A DNA stretch of 64,000 bases from Acephala macrosclerotiorum (Eukaryota; Ascomycota; Leotiomycetes; Helotiales; Mollisiaceae): positions 372,001 through 436,000 of the forward strand of contig MU119220.1 in the NCBI GenBank assembly GCA_014904845.1, given 5' to 3'. Position 1 is the first letter of the stretch. Every line of letters begins with the position of its first letter. The translations under genes were made by a program, and so were the position numbers. The notes under the pieces are model-generated. The model saw only the letters and a program-made list of their open reading frames with translations, had not been told where the DNA came from and made no database searches. This document shows, one piece after another, positions 23,436-33,899 of this stretch.

Positions 23436-24419
23436 ATGGAAGCAATCGCAACCCTAAACGCCACCGCCGGCCAGGCAATCCCCTCAATCATCCCTCCCAC
23501 ATTCAAGCTCTTCAGCCCCCTCCTCCTCGCCAACAAAGATGCTATAAAAGCCATCCCATCCACCGAACATGTCTCCTATGGTCCTCATCCTCGTCAGAAG
23601 CTAGACATCTTCCCCTCAACCACCAAACCTGATTCTGCGCCAATTATCATTTTCCTCCATGGAGGCGGCTTGGTTCGAGGAGATAAAAACACGCCTAATA
23701 TGCCTGAGAATCTGGTGTATGCTAATGTTGGAGCTTTTTTCGCGAGTAAGGGGTTCACGACCCTGGTGATGAATTATAGGAGGGTGGATAGTGATGGGCC
23801 TGGTTGTCAGAGGGGTGAGGGAGCTGTGTTTCCGAGCGGTGGGGAGGATGTTGCTGTTGCTTTAGCTTGGGTTGAGAAGGAATTTGGTGGGAAGGAAGGG
23901 AAGAGGGATGTGTTTTTGATGGGCAATAGTGCCGGGGGTGTGCATGCTAGTACCTTCGCTTTTGCGCCTAAGTTTGAGGAGCAGAGGAAGGCATTGCTGG
24001 AAGGGAAGCGGGGGGTAGTGTTGAAGGGATTGATTAATGTTGCTGTCCCGTTTCATTTCAAAAAAGCGGAGGAGAGTAGGACCGAGGTCCTTAGGGCGTA
24101 TTATGGTGATAAGAAGGAGATTGATGAGAAGTGCGTTTATGGGTTGCTTGAAGCTGTGAAGAAGAGTGGGAAGAAGAGGCAAGAGATTGGGGTCCCGAAG
24201 TGTTTGGCTCTTCTTGGGGAGTTTGATCCTGAGGATGAGATTGGAGAGCCGGTGAATGACTTTGTTAATTTGTGGAAGAGTACGTTTGGAGAGGGGATTT
24301 ATTTCGAGAAGATGGTGGGACATAATCATATCTCTCCGCCAATGGCGTTGATGAGTGGCGATAAAAAGGGAGAGACATGGGGCGAGGATGTGATCAGTTG
24401 GATCAAGAAGCAGGTTTGA
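23436..24419 (+). CDS. alpha/beta-hydrolase, esterase-like
   Basis: Intronless, 327 aa; the start ATG sits in CAAAATGG. An alpha/beta-hydrolase fold of the HSL/carboxylesterase type: the oxyanion motif HGGG is at 75-78, the nucleophile Ser165 sits in GNSAGG, an acid is likely in 'LLGEFDPEDE', and the histidine is probably in 'MVGHNHISPP'. No signal peptide is obvious. The reaction would be ester or depside hydrolysis, with unknown substrate. It is divergently paired with a quercetinase-like bicupin, whose depside product would be a logical substrate (inference). The wobble positions change from C-rich to G/T-rich around 23700, but the frame stays open throughout. Confidence 0.82.
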   Translation: MEAIATLNATAGQAIPSIIPPTFKLFSPLLLANKDAIKAIPSTEHVSYGPHPRQKLDIFPSTTKPDSAPIIIFLHGGGLVRGDKNTPNMPENLVYANVGAFFASKGFTTLVMNYRRVDSDGPGCQRGEGAVFPSGGEDVAVALAWVEKEFGGKEGKRDVFLMGNSAGGVHASTFAFAPKFEEQRKALLEGKRGVVLKGLINVAVPFHFKKAEESRTEVLRAYYGDKKEIDEKCVYGLLEAVKKSGKKRQEIGVPKCLALLGEFDPEDEIGEPVNDFVNLWKSTFGEGIYFEKMVGHNHISPPMALMSGDKKGETWGEDVISWIKKQV

Positions 24420-24547
24420 GGGTATAGTTCAAAAGTATTTCAGAATTGTCCAATGCAAATATTGAAGTCTGAGGACCTATGTCTATGCGCCAGGGTATCT
24501 TGCTTTTCCAGACCGAACTCCAACGCAATGCTGCTGCTATGTGAGGT

Positions 24548-25600
24548 CTATAATACCTCGAAAGAATCATTTAAATACCCCACGAAACTCTCCCTAATCC
24601 TCTTCACCGGTACAGAATTCGTTCTGTTTAATCCAATGAATTGTCGTCTCAACCTCTGCAAGGCAGGTAATCCGACCTGCCTTGCCGGTAATTCCACTAC
24701 CAACTCCTCGTCCCCATCACTTATAACCACCTCGCCGCCTCCTTCGCCAGGATGGTCCTTCACCCATTCCAATATCCTATTCAGTACTCCTTGTGTAGTT
24801 CGGTCCAACTCGTGTAGATAATCTGCAGAACTCGGTGCCTTCAGCACTGTAGCTTGATTCGGTCGAACGACTTTCTTTCCGCCTTCGGCATCGGACCCAA
24901 TGATAGCATCCCAGATCGCTTCGCAGGGTGGTGTCTTGTCATCCCAGAGTACGGTGAAGAGCGGGGAGTCCCATCTCGTGAAGCCGTTCGGCTCTTCATA
25001 CCTGAACACCAAATTTTCCCAATTATCCTTCTCGTATGGCTTGTCTTCTTCCCTCACCTCCTCTTTAACGTCTCCGTTCCCATCCCCACCACCAATAGCA
25101 TTCGCATCTCTGCGAGCCAATCTCTTCTCATTAATCTCTCTACACCTCTCCACCGGCGTCCCAACATGCACCACACAATGCGGCGTCCTAACCGCCTTCG
25201 CCTCACAATACAACTGATATCTCCATCCCTTGATATAATTCGCATGATCCAATACCACCACATCTTTCGCACTCAACACTCGTTTGACCTCTCCAAATAC
25301 CATAGCTCTAGCATCTTTTTCGCTAGCATTGTTGGAGCGCTCGTTTTGGGATTTGGTGTCGAGATTGTAGACTGCGCGCGGGATGGATAGGGTATGATCG
25401 GAGATGAGGTGTACGCGGAGGGAGGAGGAAGAGTGCGTGGTGGGGAGGGAGGAGATTCGGGTGGTGAGGTAGGTTTGGAGTTGCGTTGCGCGGTGGGTTT
25501 TGCCGGATGTGGGGTAGCCGGTTAGGATTATTAGCTAGAGGCAAAGAATTAGAGATGAAGATAGAGCATGGGTGAGGAAGGAGAGAGCACTTACGGGCAT
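24548..25600 (-). CDS. KTI12: Kti12, Elongator-associated P-loop protein
   Basis: Two exons: a 6-nt first exon ATGCCC (25600-25595) and 25534-24548, separated by a 60-bp intron, giving 330 aa. The joined N-terminus MPLIILTGYPTSGKT has the P-loop at residues 8-15 directly after the start, as in Kti12/PSTK proteins. Further support is 'VVVLDHANYIKGWRYQLYCEAKAVRT', 'VERCREIN', and 'RYEEPNGFTRWDSPLF'. Kti12 is an ATPase that binds tRNA and Elongator and is needed for wobble-uridine modification. The microexon is required: without it the P-loop would have no start codon. Confidence 0.93.
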
Positions 25601-25999
25601 CGTTGCTGTGTTGCAGAGTGTGAGAGGGAGAGCTGGCGGGGTATTAGAAATTTGGGACCTTTGCTCTATACTATATTAGGGTTAGCTCATATTTCAGGTA
25701 CCTCTCTACACATCTCCATCAACGAAGGATTTCACGAGCTTCCGTAAGAAACCCCACAGCCACCCGAAATCCCGTGCAAGAGAGTTGGAGGATTGCTTTG
25801 CTGTACCTCCGTACCACCCTTGTTTCCGTCATGCGTATGTCTTTCTGGGGTTGGTTCAGCCAGATGTATGTGGCATGGCGGGCCTTTGATTCGTTATGTT
25901 TTATTTTCCACCGTGCTTCTATTGCGTTATCTGTGGAGTGCTCTGCCTCCCTCTCCAAAATTGTTATCTGAGCTATTTACTATATCTTACTTGATCGAC

Positions 26000-27823
26000 A
26001 TGGGAGCATTTATGTCCAAGGGACAAATTGCTTGGGAATATCCATCTTTGTGTCGAAATTGCCGCAATTTCAATCTAGGGACCCGAGTGAAGAGTGCTGG
26101 GGAATCGGATTATCGTCATTCATCGAAAGCAGATTTCTTCCGATCCGTAGATCAAGGCTGCCCACTTTGTGTATTTCTTTTAGCATTGATTCGTCGTACC
26201 AGTCTAAACGGGAATTTGGGCTCAGATGTGTGGCTACAATATAAAGGTCGACCACTTTCGGGATTCGACATTTCTATCACCACAGAAAACGGTGCTGCAA
26301 TGACAATTCCGGTCATGTCATATCTCACTCAAGGTCTGAATTTCTCGAAGTTCTTTCAAATTGCGGCTAACCCTGTGTTTAGATGATATCTCTCCCGTGG
26401 ATTTCTCATCAAGAAATAGACCTACATTTGCTCGTAGTGATGATCCTCGCTGCATTGATCTGCTCAAAGTCTGGCTTGTACAATGTAATAAGCATCATAT
26501 TGCTTGCTCACAACCCCAGCCTTCCAAAATGCCTTCGCGGCTACTAGAGATCAGCGGACTAGGGCAACAACTCTCCGTTCGGCTCATCGATGCCACCGCT
26601 AGAAGGGAAAGGTACTTGACTCTGAGTTACTGTTGGGGGAGGGGTGATAGGCTTCCCTCTCGGCTGCTGCTCGCCAACGTCAACGAATACCATTCCGGTA
26701 TCGCAGTCACTTCGCTACCACAGACATTTCAGGACGCCATTTATGTGGTCCAGCAACTGAACCTAAAGCATATTTGGGTAGATAGTCTCTGCATAATCCA
26801 GGACTCGGAAGAGGACAAGCTGAACGAGATCACGAGAATGGATGAGATATACGCCAACAGCTATCTCACATTAGCAGCTACAGATGGAGAAGATAGCTTT
26901 GCCGGACTGTTCCACCCAAGAGAGCGATTTCCGACTGTACGAGTAGTGTGGAATCTCGCCAATGAGGCATACTCGGTCCATCTGAGGCAGTTGAGATACC
27001 GATACGAGGACGAGTCGAAATTGGGGTCGTATATGAAACGAGGGTTACCAGGACATCCTGCACTTGACAGTTGTCTCAACAAGCGAGCCTGGACGTTTCA
27101 AGAACGAATTCTATCCCCACGAATCGTACATTTCACTAAAACCCAACTTATGTGGGAGTGCAATTGCAGAACCACCTACGAGTGCACTGATTGCCCAGAC
27201 TTTGATATGACGCCCGGCTCTCAACTCCAGAAACTCATCGAGAGCGACCAAAAGGCGAGCTCTACGGTATCTGGAATCATCACATCCATGGAGGCCTACT
27301 CTGGTATATAAATTCCCCGCTGGAAGAAAACGTCAGATCGACTGACCTTGGTTTCCCTTCCTGGACTTGGGCAAAGACACATGGAAGAATAAGGTCCCTC
27401 TGGTCAGTGCACAGATTAGAGGGACTTCGTTCTTCTGCTGCCATCGATACCAGCCAAATGCAAACTGGAATGCTTGATATAGTGGGACTCTGCCAGTTTG
27501 GCAGAATAATGGGGACGTCATTGGAGTTCGACAACCATTACGAAGCTGATCTTCATCTTGACAGTGTTGTAACCCAACCAATAGCAGGTTTCCAGAACAG
27601 CGAATTCTCTCGTGTATGGATTGGCGACAGAGTTCTCAGTGTTCAGATTGGAGCTTGGACAAAGTCTCTGATTGGCGACAGTAAAATGGCTGGTCTGGTC
27701 CTTGCGCCAGCCGGTGAAGAGGGCACCTTCACACGCATAGGAATGTTCTACGTGGAAATGAGTAGTATCAATGACCCATCAGCTTCTATGGGCTGGAAGA
27801 GACAAAAGATTGTTCTCGTCTAA
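26000..27823 (+). pseudogene. HET-domain protein gene with a frame break
   Basis: Exon 26000-26333, a 49-bp intron, then an exon from 26383. A Cys-rich N-terminus (CRNCRNF, CPLCVF) precedes the HET domain: 'YLTLSYCWGRGD', 'LPQTFQDAIYVVQQLNLKHIWVDSLCIIQDS', 'MDEIYANSYLTLAATDGEDSFAGLF', 'LNKRAWTFQERILSPR'. The frame ends at TAA near 27308. An overlapping frame at once continues with family-like sequence (GLLWYINSPLEEN... then GFPSWTWA) to the stop at 27823. The usual segment between WECNC and LLW is also largely missing, so an internal deletion with a frameshift is likely. HET proteins trigger vegetative incompatibility or cell death after non-self recognition. A truncated 5' product could still be made. 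Confidence 0.75.
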
Positions 27824-27829
27824 GTATCC

Positions 27830-28230
27830 TTTATATCCTCAGCTTCTAGTTGGAGATGTATCACGTGGAAAATCTGCATTGATTCGGGGACCTATTTCCC
27901 CCCTCTCTCCACACATCAAGCGTTCTTGAATCTATGTAATTATTACTCATTTCCTTTTTCCTAGTATGTCAATTGATTGACTTTGTTAACGAATTTGACT
28001 TGAAAGGTCCCGCGTGATCCCGATTTAGCTTTACCTTTCGAGGTGTTTCTCAGCGGCAGCCATACTTAGGTTCGGTAAGCTAAGAACCCTTAGTATAGAT
28101 ACTCGGCAAGTCTTATGCAATTTATTTGTTTCTCACCTTTACATCCTGTACGATATTTCCTCCTTCGCAGACAATTCATCTCAACGATCTATTAAATCGA
28201 TACGTACTCTTTCCTTTCTTGGAGAACATC
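27830..28230. other. spacer upstream of the F-box-like gene
   Basis: 400 bp with no recognised gene. The in-frame sequence before 28231 probably belongs to the leader. Confidence 0.35.
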
Positions 28231-29301
28231 ATGGCCGCCGGAACTGGACTGTCATCTTTCCCAGCTGAGCTCCTTGTACTGATCACGAATTATCTACCAG
28301 CGGAGTCTTCCGCAGCATTCGCGCTCAGCTCTCGAGGGATTAGGGACAAGCTTGGATCGAAATCTTGGGACGCTTTGAGAATCCCAACTTCACAGCTTGA
28401 GAGCGTCACGAGATTATCCAGGGAGAGGATACGGGAAGCCAGGAGAGACAGACATGCATTGCTATGTCTGTATGAGAGGGATTTGCCATCCCACATTCTT
28501 TGTGAAGCTTGCCAAAAGCTTCACAAGGTCGATACATCACTTGTTGGGCAACCTTGGTTCCAAGAGCTGTGTTGCATGAGGAAAGATCGGGAGGAGAACA
28601 TACAGAAGTCCATCTACGAGACTTTCAGGTATCCGATCTTCCAGATGCTGATGAAGAGGCACCGACTTGGACTGGATTGCACCGATCTATTGAATTATCT
28701 CAGATACAACATCACAGAACCTCGCACTGATCATACATATCACTGCACTGCTGAAGCTCGAATCATCTCAGACGCCCTCTATGTTCGAGCACAGCAAGTC
28801 TTCACACTACCACTCTCCTTGCTACCAGACGGTCCACAAACTTTTGGCATATCGGCATGCCCCCACTTCACCAGCGATCAAACTCAAACATTCGTGAGCG
28901 GGAAACTCTCAGCCATCTTTCGACGCCGCATCCATCACTTACCATATTGCCACGGGCCTCATTGTACAAAGTGCTTCTTACCGTTTCTCTGCTGCATGAG
29001 TTGTCAAACCGAGTTTCAGATCGACATCAAAGACCTTGGGGAGAGTGGTATAGCATTGGTTCTTACGAAATGGCAAGCTCTCGGTAAAGGCTTGGACTCC
29101 TGGGATCCGATCTGGTTGAGGTTCACTAATGACCATGGTGCTATTCAACTCTGGGATTCTGGTAGTATCTCTCATGCGTTCGAAAATGGCAAGCCGTTCA
29201 GGTTCGACTCAATTCTACCCCAATTGTTCCTAGACAAGGGCAACGATATCCCGTCGCCCTCTCTGCAAAGCTTGGTTCTCGGACAGGAGAAGGAGGGATA
29301 G
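28231..29301 (+). CDS. F-box-like protein
   Basis: Single exon, 356 aa, starting at ATGGCCGCCGG. The N-terminal 50 residues fit an F-box: 'SSFPAELLVLITNYLPAESSAAFALSSRGIRD'. The rest is a Cys/His-containing region of the type often seen in fungal F-box proteins ('CEACQKLH', 'CPHFTS', 'CHGPHCTKCFLPFLCCMSCQTEF') and may bind zinc. F-box proteins link substrates to SCF ubiquitin ligases through Skp1; the substrate is unknown. It is intact, unlike its neighbours on both sides. Confidence 0.7.
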   Translation: MAAGTGLSSFPAELLVLITNYLPAESSAAFALSSRGIRDKLGSKSWDALRIPTSQLESVTRLSRERIREARRDRHALLCLYERDLPSHILCEACQKLHKVDTSLVGQPWFQELCCMRKDREENIQKSIYETFRYPIFQMLMKRHRLGLDCTDLLNYLRYNITEPRTDHTYHCTAEARIISDALYVRAQQVFTLPLSLLPDGPQTFGISACPHFTSDQTQTFVSGKLSAIFRRRIHHLPYCHGPHCTKCFLPFLCCMSCQTEFQIDIKDLGESGIALVLTKWQALGKGLDSWDPIWLRFTNDHGAIQLWDSGSISHAFENGKPFRFDSILPQLFLDKGNDIPSPSLQSLVLGQEKEG

Positions 29302-29546
29302 AATCACGTCGACAAATACACCGATTTGGGATGAGGGTCAGGACAAGATAGGAGGAATGCTGCTGCTGCCTTTCCCGGTTGCATGTGAGGGCAGTACTTG
29401 GGACAAAGAATTCTTGAATCAATCAGGACTTAGGTGTCTTTGACAGGAAAATGAAACGATGCTCTCTCCACGAACACTCATTAAACATTTAACTTCCACA
29501 AGATATATACACGAAGGCTTCTCCTCGTCCCCTTCGACTCTGCCCC

Positions 29547-31448
29547 TCAGCAAGTATAAATAAACTCAAACCCCATCCGCGGCGTCCCGCTAAAATTCCC
29601 CCGCACCACATACGTAACATTATAATAATAATGATCATAAATCATACTTCCATACACGGTATCCAACCTCTGCAATCCCGGCGCTGTAACATCAAGCTCC
29701 AAACACGGCAAATTACTAAAACCCATCTACTACATTCCCAGCGAGGTTCCAAGACGGCGGAATACCCGAGAGCATGAATTGAAAGGAGTTAGTTCCTTCT
29801 TGAGTCGTGCTCGGATAGCTGATCTCGAGATAATGGGACGAGGCGGTTGAGGAGATGGTTGATGCGGCTGGGTAGAGACTGAAGAATCCGTTGTGGGAAA
29901 GGGTTTGTGGGAGGGGTCGGATGTCCAGTGTACGATTGCGGGCGTGAATTGTTTCCCACGATTCACGGTCTCGGAAACCATTTGAGCGCCGATCATAAGG
30001 TGTTTGCTGGGCCATGAGATTGCGGTTCGATTGTTGTTTGTTTCGAGATCATAGTAGATTGTTTTGTTGATAAATCGTTCTTCGGTGAATCGCGTGAGGA
30101 GATGACTGCAGGAGAGAAAGTGCTGGCTACTTTGTCCATGATCAGAACTAGTGCAGCGCCTTGAGACACGTCGTAGTTGACGTCTAGATCGCTTTTTGGT
30201 GGGGTGGGAGCTTATCGTGTCCGAAGATGCCTCACCAGAACATGGAGAGAACTGCGTCGTGGGTTGTTATGTCACGGGTATAGGCTCTGTCGTAGGGACC
30301 AGCTATGTTGCCGAGATATGGGTTGTAGTGTTCTGCGATGTCTTCCCAGACTGCTGCCATGATCGTCTTGAAATGCTTGGTGAAGGTGGCGTTCTTGGGG
30401 CCGTACTTGGCCATTGCACCAAGAGCCCACACGTCCATCGCATAGTAAGTTGGAGCATTATATTCGCCGAGTGTGTTTGCACCATTCTTGGTGAACAGCT
30501 CATAGAGTTCAATCCCTTGCTCGTTGCCAAAGTTGATAAAAGTTTGGTTGTTCAGACGCGATCTGATCCATCCGACGTTCAAAGCTCTCATGTATCGTGG
30601 GTTGGTGTATGCTAAGATCAGATTGTCGCCTTCAAGGAAAGAGCCATTTCGCCTCATAGTACCAACAGCATCATGGATCATTGTTATTTCAATACCGCTA
30701 ACAAGTTCAGGACCAATCAAGTCCCCAAACTCTCCAACAACCTGAACGAGCTGAGTACCGACAAATTCTCGCCAGTTTGGATCGTATGAGCCCTAATACG
30801 TGAGTCAGCCGAAGAGTCCATGCCACCTTGGCAGCTTTGAGGAAAACATGACTTACATAGACGCTAGGAATATACAAGAGGGTTTGGGGATTTGGTTCTT
30901 GAAGCTGTCAGCATCTACTCGACCATTTTCCAGAGAGGGTTCTTGCCATCAGGAGACAGTTTGAAGTCTCCATCCAAGCAGAATCAAAGGCATAATTCAT
31001 TTGAACAGCAAGACTGCTCTGAATTAGCCAAGCTAACGCCCTTTCGCATAGCCAGAATGACATACATGCATAGCCTTCAGCGCAGCCTTGGCATTCTCAA
31101 CGTCATTTCCTTGGCTTCGATGCAGAAGGCCAGCGGTGTACCATGTCATGAAACGAATCGACCAAGGGCCATTGTCGTTGAACCAAACTACCTTGTACGT
31201 CTCATCCCATCGAGGATCTTGGATGGACATGGAGTAGTCGAACAAGTCCTGGGCAGCTATTTATCGTTAGCTGCTGTTGTAAGCATTCTCATTGGAACTA
31301 CTTCACAAGCAGACAGCTTCGTCGCGCTTGAACCAGCGACGAGAACTAAGAGTCCAACTACTCTGGCAAAGGAAAAGATGTGCCCTGAGATCAACAAGTC
31401 TATTCTGCACGATAGTGGACTATTTCGTGAACATCCATCCGATGTCAA
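29547..31448 (-). pseudogene. broken gene for a conserved fungal secreted protein of unknown function
   Basis: Family-like pieces run in order on the minus strand. They are a signal-like 'VVGLLVLVAGSSATKLSACEVV', 'FDYSMSIQDPRWDETYKVVWF', 'NGPWSIRFMTWYTAGLL', then 'GSYDPNWREFVGTQLVQVV', 'GPYDRAYTRDITTHDAVLSMFW' and 'MIGAQMVSETVNRGKQFTPAIVHW'. The last are 'NGFFSLYPAAST' and 'RLDTVYGSMIYDHYYYNVTY'. They lie in different frames. Likely lesions are a one-base loss near 30963 (FDSAW to GDFKLSP), a TGA at 30232-30234 after FW where Trp is expected, a one-base loss near 29895 and a one-base gain near 29740. I recall similar helical secreted proteins in many ascomycetes but no assigned activity. Confidence 0.7.
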
Positions 31449-31449
31449 A

Positions 31450-32000
31450 AATCGAATGCAGAACGCCGCAGTCGATTCGGTGCAACGACCGGCCGTACAT
31501 CCCAGGTTCCCTCTTCGCCAATACGGCAGATACGTATACCGTACCCCTCATCGATCGGTTGTGCGCGTTTGTTTCCACCAATCCAGAATCGCCCTTTTTG
31601 TTCAGAACGAGCAATTGATCAAGAAGATAGCTAAGAGATCTATCGAACTGGTACACTCAAGGTTAGTACCTTGATTTACCTGCTAGGGTCCTTGATAGGA
31701 GTGGTCCCTTCCCCGCGTCGGGGCGGCAGCTGACTGGCAAACATACTGGGGATATTCGGGGAACTTCCTCTATCTTTGCCATAATGAAATGTCACTCGTC
31801 GGTCCACCATCAGATAAAGCATGCGACTCTAGAGATACGAAAGATAACAATTAGAATAGCTGCATATGCTAAGGAAGTGGACTTGGAGAGAAAAGATGGA
31901 TATCTTGGGACTATTTAGCTTTCCCAGCGCCTCCGAAGCGAAAGCTTCGAGTTCTTAAGTTCTGAACGTGAAGAGAACAGACAAGAAGACGTGAAGCAAG
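31450..32000. other. spacer between two pseudogenes
   Basis: Nothing recognised apart from the likely upstream flanks of the two broken genes. Confidence 0.35.
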
Positions 32001-33880
32001 ATGTCGACGCAAGGAGCTCCTATTGTGATGGGGGCAGTTTTGAGTGGACGCAACAATGGCTGGTTTGCGAATCGCGGTGTGGTTATGTTGAACATCAATT
32101 TGTGCATCTCGTTGATCTCAAGCTATGCCACCAGTTACGATGGCTTCATGATGAGTGAGTGAATGGAGCAAGAAAGCGGCAGTAAGGCGGCAGGATTGAA
32201 GAAATACAGATGACCTGCAATCGCTCGATACATGGAAAGCATACTTCCACGACCTCGATGCGAGCTCTCTAGCTCTGTAAGTTTTCTTGGACACTCTGTG
32301 CAAGATAGTGATTGACTTTATGATAGTTTGAACGCCATTCAGAATGTCGGACAACTTGTCGCTCTCCCGTTTTGTGCTATTGCTTGTGACAAATTTGGTC
32401 GTTGATCGACTTTGCTTCTGGGTGCTCTCATCATGCTCCTTAGTACTCTACTCCAGGATGCCGCCAAGAATAGTAAGATTCGACAATCCCATCCCATCGG
32501 ACATTGATCGACTAAAATAACTAGCATGTTCGTTGCCGCTCGTGGAATCCTTGGTATTGGTCTCGCATTCAACATCACCGCCACCCCTCTGCTCATCCTC
32601 GAACTGGCTTTTCCGACCCAAAGAGCGCCACTTGTGAATATTTACAACGAACTCTAGTCGCTTGGAGCCATCGCAGCTGCATGGATTACCTATGGAACCT
32701 TCAGAATGAACAACGATTATGCCTAGAGGATCCCATCCTACCTCCAAGGCCCGTCTCCGTGCTCCAGCTCTTATCTTGCTACTTCATTGAAGAGTCTCCT
32801 AGATGGCTGATTGACAACGGCCGCGGGGAGAAAGCAAAGCAAATCATCATAAAGTACCACACGAGTGGAGATGCCGAGGACTACATGGTGCTGCTCGAAC
32901 TCGGAGAAATAGGAGAAGCCCTGCGCATCGAGAAGGAAGCACTGGTTAACACTTCCTACTTGTCGTTCTGCAAGACCAAGGGAAATCGTCTGCGATTCTT
33001 CATCATCTTAGCTGTCGGCTTTCTCTCGCAATGGAGTGGGAACGGTCTGATATCATATTATCTGACTCTCATCCTCAATTCGGTCGGGTCCACATCCCAA
33101 GACACACAGACTCTCATCAACGGACTTTTGACAATTTGGGGTCTGGTGACGACGTTCTTCTCATCGCTTGTGAACAAATTTGGACGAGGACGATGTTTCT
33201 GGTATCGACAGCCTGCATGCTGGTGTGCTTCATCAGTAAGATCTTACTTCTTGACCAATGCGACCTTTGCTAATCATGATAGTCTGGACGGCGCTCAAGT
33301 CGACTTATGAACAGTCAACAGACTTGGCAGGAGAGGGTTCTAAAGGCGTTGCGAAAGGTGTTCTGGCCATGATCTTCCTGTACAATCTTTCATATGCCAT
33401 CGGATGGGGGCCTTTGTAGATGACATATGTAGTGGAGATTCTTCTATACTAGCTTCGTGCTAGGGTAGGTCTTCGGATTAAAATTTCAATAGCAGAGGCT
33501 GGCAATAACCAGGGACTTGTGCTGTACAACTTGTTTGTAGCACTCGCTTTGATCTTCAATCAATATGTCAATCCAATTGGCGTGACCAGCATCAAGTAGA
33601 AGTAGAAGTCTTGCCCTATCAAGTTGAAAAGTGCCTTCCCAGGCACAGACAACCAGAGACATCTACCGTTGGAGCCTCATCGCTGACGCTTGGCAGATTA
33701 TATCGTGCACGATGTGTGCTGTTCGTAGAATTGGTGATGGTATATTTCCTGTTCGTCGAAACAGGTAGTGCTTCCCCTGGAAGAGACTGCCGCAATCATA
33801 GATGGCACGGAAGTTCAAGAGCAGCTGGCGGAAGGCGTGGCTCGTGCGACTGAGGGAGAGAAGAAAATTATGAACGAGGA
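32001..33880 (+). pseudogene. MFS sugar (lactose-permease-like) transporter pseudogene
   Basis: Starts MSTQGAPIVMG and carries family pieces in order: 'LNINLCISLISSYATSYDGFMMNDLQ', 'GQLVALPFCAIACDKFGR', 'ARGILGIGLAFNITATPLLILELAFPTQR', 'ESPRWLIDNGR', 'QWSGNGLISYYL' and the YVVEIL region. Introns of normal size can be placed. In-frame stops are at 32403-32405 (TGA), 32655-32657, 32724-32726, 33417-33419, 33450-33452, 33597-33599 and 33603-33605 (all TAG), with frameshifts near 32750 and 33195. The TAGs at 32655 and 32724 stand where relatives have Trp (NSSW and AWRIPS). Intact members are 12-helix sugar importers of the plasma membrane. This copy cannot make one. Confidence 0.85.
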
Positions 33881-33899
33881 GACAAGGGAAGTGAAGACT

